From DATAYF01 sp036272735 (GTDB lineage Bacteria > Chloroflexota > Ktedonobacteria > Ktedonobacterales > Ktedonobacteraceae), in the NCBI GenBank assembly GCA_036272735.1, contig DATAYF010000012.1:1-10206 (forward strand): DNA of 10,206 nt. The letters are read 5' to 3'. The translations under genes and the position numbers were made by a program. Numbering within the stretch: the first letter of the stretch is position 1; every line of letters begins with the position of its first letter. Positions 6,191-10,206 of the stretch are shown piece after piece. The notes below the pieces were generated by a model. The model made no database searches, was not told where the DNA came from, and saw only the letters and a program-made list of their open reading frames with translations.

Positions 6191-7012
6191 ATGTCTCTAC
6201 GTCGCGCCTTCAGTACCACCCCAATCTATGTGGTGCTCACCGTGATTGGGCTGTTCTTTTTAATTCCCCTGCTGTGGCCGATCCTGGCCGCGTTCAACCC
6301 AAGCGCCACGCTCTCGGTCGTGTGGCCTGCGCATCCTGGATTGGGCAACTTCATTACGATCATTGGCAATGGGCTGGTGGGGCGTCCATTCGCCAATAGC
6401 GCGATCCTGGCAATCAGCACCATGCTGCTCGTCATCATCCTATCTGGCCTGGCCGCCTATCCTCTCTCGCGCTACAGTTTTCGCTTGAAGGGGCCATTGA
6501 TGTATGCCATTTTGTTCGCCAGTGCCTTGCCCATCCTGGCCCTGGTTACGCCCTTATATGCCATGTACGTGGCCTTGAATTTGCAGGATACCCTGCTGGG
6601 TTGTATCCTCTTTTTTGTCGCCAGCGCGCTCCCGTTTAGCATCTGGTTGATGAAAAATTTTCTGGACTCGGTCCCTGTCGAGCTGGAAGAGGCGGCATGG
6701 ATTGATGGCGCGTCGATCTTGCGTTCGTTCTGGTATATCATGCTGCCGCTAGCCGCGCCGGGTGTCGCTGTCGTTGGCGTGTGGAGCTTTTTGGGAGCCT
6801 GGACAAACTTCTTCGTGCCGTTAATCATCTTGCAGAATCAAGCCTTGCTTCCGGCTTCAGTGCATATCTACACCTTCTTCGGCGCGTACGGGCAGGTGAA
6901 CTACGGCCAACTCGCGGCATACGCCATGTTATATGCGCTCCCTGCAATCGTGCTCTACACCCTGGTCTCGCGCTTCTTCGTCAAAGGTATCAGCGGCGGT
7001 CTAAAGGGATAG
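6191..7012 (+). CDS. Sugar ABC transporter permease, MalG type
   Basis: The partner permease of the same importer. From the ATG at 6191 it has 273 residues with six predicted membrane segments, beginning TPIYVVLTVIGLFFLIPLLWP. The EAA loop is EEAAWIDGASILRSFWYIML followed by P, with the expected Gly. The C-terminal segment ends in RFFVKGISGGLKG, a typical MalG-like tail (FV.G...GAVKG). The start at 6191 is chosen because GGGGAGG (6178-6184) sits 6 nt upstream; the in-frame ATG at 6161 would add 10 residues without a ribosome site. No ATPase gene follows, so the importer presumably borrows a MsiK/UgpC-like ATPase encoded elsewhere, a common arrangement. Confidence 0.92.
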   Translation: MSLRRAFSTTPIYVVLTVIGLFFLIPLLWPILAAFNPSATLSVVWPAHPGLGNFITIIGNGLVGRPFANSAILAISTMLLVIILSGLAAYPLSRYSFRLKGPLMYAILFASALPILALVTPLYAMYVALNLQDTLLGCILFFVASALPFSIWLMKNFLDSVPVELEEAAWIDGASILRSFWYIMLPLAAPGVAVVGVWSFLGAWTNFFVPLIILQNQALLPASVHIYTFFGAYGQVNYGQLAAYAMLYALPAIVLYTLVSRFFVKGISGGLKG

Positions 7013-7017
7013 TTTGT

Positions 7018-7107
7018 ATGAGATGGATGTGGGACAAAGTTGATGCTCTTTCAGAATTCCATCTGGCAATACCGCTCCTGGTGGAAACGGGCAAAAGGTG
7101 GAGGTGA
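7018..7107 (+). CDS. Possible 29-codon ORF at the operon end
   Basis: An ATG 5 nt after the permease stop opens a 29-codon frame beginning MRWMWDKVDALSEFHLA and ending in GKRWR, with AAGGGA about 10 nt upstream. It ends 3 bp before a long hairpin. It has no recognisable motif. It may be a chance frame; translation by coupling is possible. Confidence 0.2.
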   Translation: MRWMWDKVDALSEFHLAIPLLVETGKRWR

Positions 7108-7109
7108 AT

Positions 7110-7161
7110 TATATTGATGATCATAAACTGGGCCGCAGCTCAGTTTATGATCATCAATATA
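7110..7161. repeat. Near-perfect 24-bp hairpin between convergent genes
   Basis: Arms 7110-7130 and 7141-7161 are exact 21-bp reverse complements; three more pairs (one wobble) extend the stem to a CGCA tetraloop (7134-7137). It lies between the ends of the sugar operon and the convergent exporter gene, where a bidirectional terminator is expected, yet neither side has a T-run. Confidence 0.75.
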
Positions 7162-7237
7162 GACGAGGGAATACAAGAGACCAATTGCCAGATTCATTTG
7201 TGAAACAACGTTAGCTTGTCCTGTCCCCATTCCATAC

Positions 7238-8797
7238 TTATACTGCCTCACTTGGTTGCTGTTGTGGTGCAGGTGCGCGACGCTGCGAAGATGGCTGGTA
7301 TTTGCCTGGCCAGCCGGGCAGGAAGAGCGAAACCATCGTTGTGATGATAGCGACGACAAAGGTCGCCTCATACGCGTGCTCCAGCCCGCTAATATACTGG
7401 CTCTGGAAGAGGTGTATGCCGTGTAGTGCGGCCGCGCGTATGGCGGGTGGTAATTGGGAGAAGCTGGCTCCCGATGGAACGTTGTGTGGCATCGTAACGG
7501 TGATCGCACTGGTAAGGATGGTTGCCAGCACCGCGACGCCAATCGATTGCATCGTCTGCCGCGTCGCTTGTATCAACGGCGTTGCCCGGTTGAGCCTGGG
7601 CAGTGGCACATCCAGTAAGGCCGCGACCTGGCTGTTCTGAATGATCAGACCGATGCCCAGACCACGGACTACGAGTAGGAACATGATGAAGCCGATACTG
7701 GTATTCATGGTGATCTGTGCAAATTGATAGGTATTAAAGGCAATTAGCAGAAAGCCAACGACAATAGGCACGCGTGGACCAATACGATCAGTAATGCGAC
7801 CTCCAACGAGTCCTGCAACCGCCGATGAGAGCGCTAATGGCAACAAGATCAAGCCTGTCTGAAACGCCGACTCACCGCGCAAAATTTGCAGGTAGAGTGG
7901 CAGCAGAAATTCTGCTCCAAAGAGCGAGATGGTCCCCACCAGACTGGCGACGTTAGCAACCGCGAAACTGGGGATAGCATACATGCGCAGATCGAGTAAT
8001 GGATCGGCTGTACGCAATTCGACTATGGTGAATATGATCAGAGCTACGATGCCAATGCCCAGGCCTGTGATTACGCGTGGATCTCCCCAACCTGCTCCCT
8101 GTTCTCCCGCGATAGAGGCTGCGAAGAGGATGGCCCCAAATCCTATTGCCGACGTGACAATACCGGCGATATCGACCCGCACCTGGGATGAGCCGGGTGC
8201 TTCGTGTAAGAACAGGGTGCCGATGGTCACGCCGATCACGCCAATGGGCAGATTTAAGAAGAAGATCCACGACAGCAGGTTATGGTCGACGAGCCAGCCA
8301 CCGAGCAGGGGGCCGATAGCCGGGGCAAAGACCAGCACGATACCGAAGACACCAAAGGCGGCAGCACGCTCACGCGGCGGAAACGCCCGGAAGAGCAGGG
8401 CCGTGCCCAGGGGTAACGCGATTCCTCCGCCGATGCCTTGAAGTGCACGCGCACCGATCAGTATGGTGAGTGTGGGTGAGATCCCGCAGAGCAACGAACC
8501 CAGCGTAAACAGTACCAGGCCACCCAGGTAGATGCGCTTGACCCCAAAACGATCACCGAGAAAACCCGAAAGCGGGGTTGCAATGCCTAACGCCAACGTA
8601 TAGACACTGATAACCCACTGGGCCTCGCTTGTGGACACTGCAAAATGCTGCTGAAGTGTTTTGAGCGCGACATTGACAACGGTCGAATCTAAAATAACCA
8701 TGAATAGACCAATCACCACCGATGCCAGAACACGCCATTTGTAGTTTGAGTCGTGTGTATTCTGCGCCGCTGGCGTAGTACCAGGATTGGCTTCCAT
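7238..8797 (-). CDS. MFS multidrug exporter, DHA2 (EmrB/QacA) family
   Basis: A proton-driven membrane exporter of the 14-TM DHA2 family, expected to expel drugs or other toxic organic compounds. It has 519 residues, normal for the family. Residues 33-45 (MVILDSTVVNVAL) carry the DHA2 signature LD.T.VNVAL with the membrane Asp37. GDRFGVKR (81-88) is motif A, GARALQGIGGG (115-125) motif B, and APAIGPLLGGWL (158-169) the antiporter motif C. WIFFLNLPIG (177-186) is the usual following motif. RITDRIGPR is the repeat of motif A in the second half. The C-terminus is a Gln/Pro-rich cytoplasmic tail. AAAGGAG lies 8 nt before the ATG. The promoter and paired operators upstream indicate control by a repressor not encoded in this window. 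Confidence 0.93.
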   Translation of the reverse strand: MEANPGTTPAAQNTHDSNYKWRVLASVVIGLFMVILDSTVVNVALKTLQQHFAVSTSEAQWVISVYTLALGIATPLSGFLGDRFGVKRIYLGGLVLFTLGSLLCGISPTLTILIGARALQGIGGGIALPLGTALLFRAFPPRERAAAFGVFGIVLVFAPAIGPLLGGWLVDHNLLSWIFFLNLPIGVIGVTIGTLFLHEAPGSSQVRVDIAGIVTSAIGFGAILFAASIAGEQGAGWGDPRVITGLGIGIVALIIFTIVELRTADPLLDLRMYAIPSFAVANVASLVGTISLFGAEFLLPLYLQILRGESAFQTGLILLPLALSSAVAGLVGGRITDRIGPRVPIVVGFLLIAFNTYQFAQITMNTSIGFIMFLLVVRGLGIGLIIQNSQVAALLDVPLPRLNRATPLIQATRQTMQSIGVAVLATILTSAITVTMPHNVPSGASFSQLPPAIRAAALHGIHLFQSQYISGLEHAYEATFVVAIITTMVSLFLPGWPGKYQPSSQRRAPAPQQQPSEAV

Positions 8798-8809
8798 GTT
8801 GTTGGCTCC

Positions 8810-8825
8810 TTTATCAAACGATAAA
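8810..8825. promoter_or_regulatory. Second copy of the TTTATC-N4-GATAAA operator, at the exporter ribosome site
   Basis: TTTATC-AAAC-GATAAA repeats the half-sites of the site at 8993-9008. It overlaps the AAA of the AAAGGAG ribosome binding site (minus 8812-8806). As RNA it would form a weak 6-bp hairpin beside the ribosome site; as DNA it would be an auxiliary operator. Confidence 0.45.
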
Positions 8826-8846
8826 CAAAAAACAGCGAAAAATGTG

Positions 8847-8856
8847 CTATCGATAG
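8847..8856. promoter_or_regulatory. 10-bp palindrome in the exporter leader
   Basis: CTATCGATAG is an exact palindrome about 50 bp before the exporter start. A partial relative, TATCGAT, occurs at 8882-8888. It is short, so significance is doubtful. Confidence 0.2.
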
Positions 8857-8992
8857 TGACGATTTCCGAAACAATATTGAGTATCGATTGGTTCGGTTAA
8901 CGGGTTACTATCATACAAGCATAACAGAGCAGGCGCAGCGGTGCATCCACAACGTCAAGGCTTCTTTGCTCTGCACAAATCCGTTCCTCGTA

Positions 8993-9036
8993 TTTATCAG
9001 GTGATAAATTGTAATATTTCGTTAGAAGAATGTCAA
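8993..9036 (-). promoter_or_regulatory. Exporter promoter with operator over the transcription start
   Basis: On the minus strand TTGACA (9036-9031) and TACAAT (9013-9008), spaced 17 bp, give a near-consensus sigma70 promoter. The predicted start is near 9001, leaving a leader of about 200 nt. The inverted repeat TTTATC-AGGT-GATAAA (8993-9008), extended by a further A-T pair to 8992-9009, is centred on that start, the classic position for a repressor. Confidence 0.6.
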
Positions 9037-9129
9037 GGCAGACAAGGCAGACGCTGGCTATGTAAGCGACTACTAGAGCACCGCGAAGATCCATTGATGA
9101 AGGTAGCGCCATCGTTACCTTCAATCAGC

Positions 9130-9987
9130 CTATCGCCAACCAAGCTCCTGCCAGAGATCAGGGGGCAGGAGACGGTCAATGCGATCAAGCACAAAACGTG
9201 GGGCATCGCAAGGAGAAATATGTTGGAGATCGGTCATTTTCGTCTCACCTGTCGGCACAAGCGCCGCGTCCATACCCGCGTCGTGCGCCATGCGTATATC
9301 GGTGGAAAGGCGATCACCAACCACGACGCAATTCTCCGGCTGAACATTGGTGCCGGTCAATGCAGCCTGCACCATCACAGGATCGGGTTTGCCAACGACC
9401 ACCTCGCATTTCGTGTTCGTGCATGCTTCAATGGCAGCGGTGATCGCAGCAGCATCCGGCTCCCCGCGCCCACCTGGCATTGGACAATAGCGGTCGGGGT
9501 TGGTGGCGATCAGGCGAGCACGTTTATAGAACCAGATAGCATCGAAGGCAATTTGCAACTTTTCATAGCTAAAAGAGCGGTCATAGCTCGCAATCACGAT
9601 ATCTATTTCAGCAGGATTATGAGACATACGAATGCCCGCGTCGGCTAAAGCATCGATCAGGGGTTGTTCGCTGATAGGAAATACGACGGCATCGGGGTAA
9701 TGAGCAAGCAGCCAGCGCGTCATAGATACCACCGTATTAGTGATGTCTTCAACCGCAGTGGGTAATCCCAATCTCGTCAGCTTTTCGGCGTATTGCTCAG
9801 GAGTTTTGGTCGGATTGTTGGAGATGAAGCGTACGATGCGCTTACGATTGCGCAACTCGATGATCAAGCGCTGCGCACCAGGGAGCAAAGCATCGCCGAG
9901 GTAGATGGTGCCATCCAGATCAAAGATGTAGGCGTCGTAACAACGATTGGCTGCCACAATGCGCGGGTCCTCGCTGGTCTCCTTCAT
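9130..9987 (-). CDS. HAD superfamily (HAD-IIA, NagD/AraL-like) phosphatase
   Basis: A cytosolic phosphohydrolase acting on a sugar phosphate, nucleotide or phosphoglycolate-like substrate through an aspartyl-phosphate intermediate. All four HAD motifs are present: FDLDGTIYLGD (motif I, nucleophile and acid Asp), RFISNNPTKTPEQY (motif II Ser), GKPDP (motif III Lys) and VVGDRLSTDI (motif IV, two Asp for Mg). The cap between motifs II and III, including NPDRYCPMPGGRGEPDAAAI, is the C2 type of subclass IIA. Length from the ATG at 9987 is 285 residues, normal for the group. A TTG at 10014 would add nine residues but has no ribosome site and would lie within the remains of the neighbouring insertion element. 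The ATG overlaps the stop of the upstream TnpB remnant as ATGA. The natural substrate cannot be read from the sequence. Confidence 0.92.
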   Translation of the reverse strand: MKETSEDPRIVAANRCYDAYIFDLDGTIYLGDALLPGAQRLIIELRNRKRIVRFISNNPTKTPEQYAEKLTRLGLPTAVEDITNTVVSMTRWLLAHYPDAVVFPISEQPLIDALADAGIRMSHNPAEIDIVIASYDRSFSYEKLQIAFDAIWFYKRARLIATNPDRYCPMPGGRGEPDAAAITAAIEACTNTKCEVVVGKPDPVMVQAALTGTNVQPENCVVVGDRLSTDIRMAHDAGMDAALVPTGETKMTDLQHISPCDAPRFVLDRIDRLLPPDLWQELGWR

Positions 9988-10077
9988 TCGCTGTGGAATT
10001 CTTCCGTTCTCCAATACTTAGACATGTAGGACAGACCCAAATGCGGGTTGGTTCCTGCTTCAATTAAGGCAGTTTCA

Positions 10078-10095
10078 CTTGCTGTTTCCAGCAAG
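10078..10095. repeat. 7-bp stem hairpin in the TnpB 3' end
   Basis: CTTGCTG-TTTC-CAGCAAG forms a perfect stem with a 4-nt loop inside the TnpB C-terminal coding region. In TnpB elements this end of the transcript is usually part of the omega RNA scaffold, so the hairpin may be a remnant of that RNA. The role is inferred. Confidence 0.3.
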
Positions 10096-10164
10096 CCAGC
10101 GCTGCCCTGTCCACAGGCGTTTCGTGTGTCGATGGAACTCACCGCCACAGTGACTCTATTTTGT

Positions 10165-10186
10165 GCCGCATTCACGCCGCATTCAC
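10165..10186. repeat. 11-bp tandem duplication
   Basis: Two exact adjacent copies of GCCGCATTCAC on the plus strand (10165-10175, 10176-10186). Removing one copy restores a continuous TnpB frame through VNAAQN, so the duplication is the frameshifting event. Confidence 0.85.
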
Positions 10187-10206
10187 ACCACGATCAAGCA
10201 CCAGCC

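Larger units (their letters stand above)
8798..9129. other. Exporter leader and promoter region, no gene
   Basis: This 330-bp gap holds the exporter promoter, its two operator copies and a long untranslated leader. A TTG-started minus-strand frame (8897-9124) runs through the promoter and operator and is not accepted as a gene. I see no RNA gene or riboswitch I can name. Confidence 0.6.
9984..10206 (-). pseudogene. tnpB: TnpB (IS200/IS605 OrfB) C-terminal remnant, frameshifted
   Basis: Reading in from the right edge on the minus strand, one frame gives LVLDRGVNAA and then a TGA (10174-10172). The next frame gives VNAAQN followed by DTRNACGQGSAGLLETASE and IEAGTNPHL. Together these match the TnpB C-terminus: a zinc-ribbon end, RuvC motif III (usual form DRDxNAAxN) and the characteristic tail with NACG and EAGT. 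The shift is caused by an exact 11-bp tandem duplication, GTGAATGCGGC, at 10165-10175 and 10176-10186. Independently, the Asp normally in RDxNAA is Gly here (GGT, 10187-10189). The rest of the gene is outside the window. The residual frame stays open past the likely element end to a TGA at 9984-9986. Assignment is by motif recall, without a database search. Confidence 0.75.

Noticed and set aside
7929..8441. 170-codon plus-strand frame.
   Set aside because: Antisense to the exporter; repetitive Pro/Ala/Arg composition without motifs.
8897..9124. 75-codon minus-strand frame right after the HAD gene, with a hydrophobic segment.
   Set aside because: It starts with TTG (or an internal ATG with a GAAGG site), has no recognisable motif, and covers the exporter promoter and its operator; regulatory DNA explains the stretch better.
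8941..9648. 235-codon plus-strand frame.
   Set aside because: It lies antisense to the well-supported HAD gene, has no family features and no ribosome site.
1..10206. CRISPR array, tRNA or rRNA genes.
   Set aside because: No regularly spaced repeats and no tRNA- or rRNA-like sequence seen on either strand.

Overview
The window looks like chromosomal DNA of a bacterium with mid-range GC. AAGGAG-type Shine-Dalgarno sites, sigma70-type promoters, lipobox lipoproteins, a MalEFG-type sugar importer and decayed TnpB genes fit a soil Chloroflexota of the Ktedonobacteria type. That placement is inference from general style; no marker gene is present.

Layout. (1) 1-616: the N-terminal part of an IS200/IS605-type TnpB gene (minus strand, running off the left edge, broken by an amber codon), a likely element-end hairpin, then a perfect 22-bp inverted repeat. 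(2) 673-2031: a Fur-family repressor (minus) diverging from an FMN nitroreductase (plus). The 200-bp intergenic region holds a promoter for each gene, a palindrome on the fur -10 and two palindromes at the nitroreductase promoter. (3) 2036-2087: a 52-bp perfect palindrome carrying a Shine-Dalgarno site and a 6-codon minigene on both strands. (4) 2104-3303: a GNAT acetyltransferase and a small lipoprotein in tandem. (5) 3304-3709: a 400-bp non-coding leader with a possible promoter and a T-tract hairpin. (6) 3710-7012: a carbohydrate ABC importer operon (lipoprotein binding protein, hairpin, two permeases) with no ATPase gene. (7) 7110-7161: a third long hairpin, between convergent genes. (8) 7238-9036: a 14-TM DHA2-type drug exporter (minus) with a near-consensus promoter and two copies of one operator motif (TTTATC-N4-GATAAA), one on the transcription start and one at the ribosome binding site. 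(9) 9130-9987: a HAD-IIA phosphatase (minus). (10) 9984-10206: the C-terminal end of a second TnpB gene, broken by an 11-bp tandem duplication beside RuvC motif III, where the usual Asp is Gly. Its residual frame overlaps the HAD start codon as ATGA.

How it works together: the intact genes form independent units (redox and metal stress, acetylation, sugar uptake, drug export, phosphatase). The most unusual content is the regulatory and structural DNA: three unrelated but size-matched hairpins (51-52 bp) without T-tracts, the self-symmetric minigene palindrome, the paired operators around the exporter leader, and two inactivated TnpB genes in the same orientation at the two window edges.
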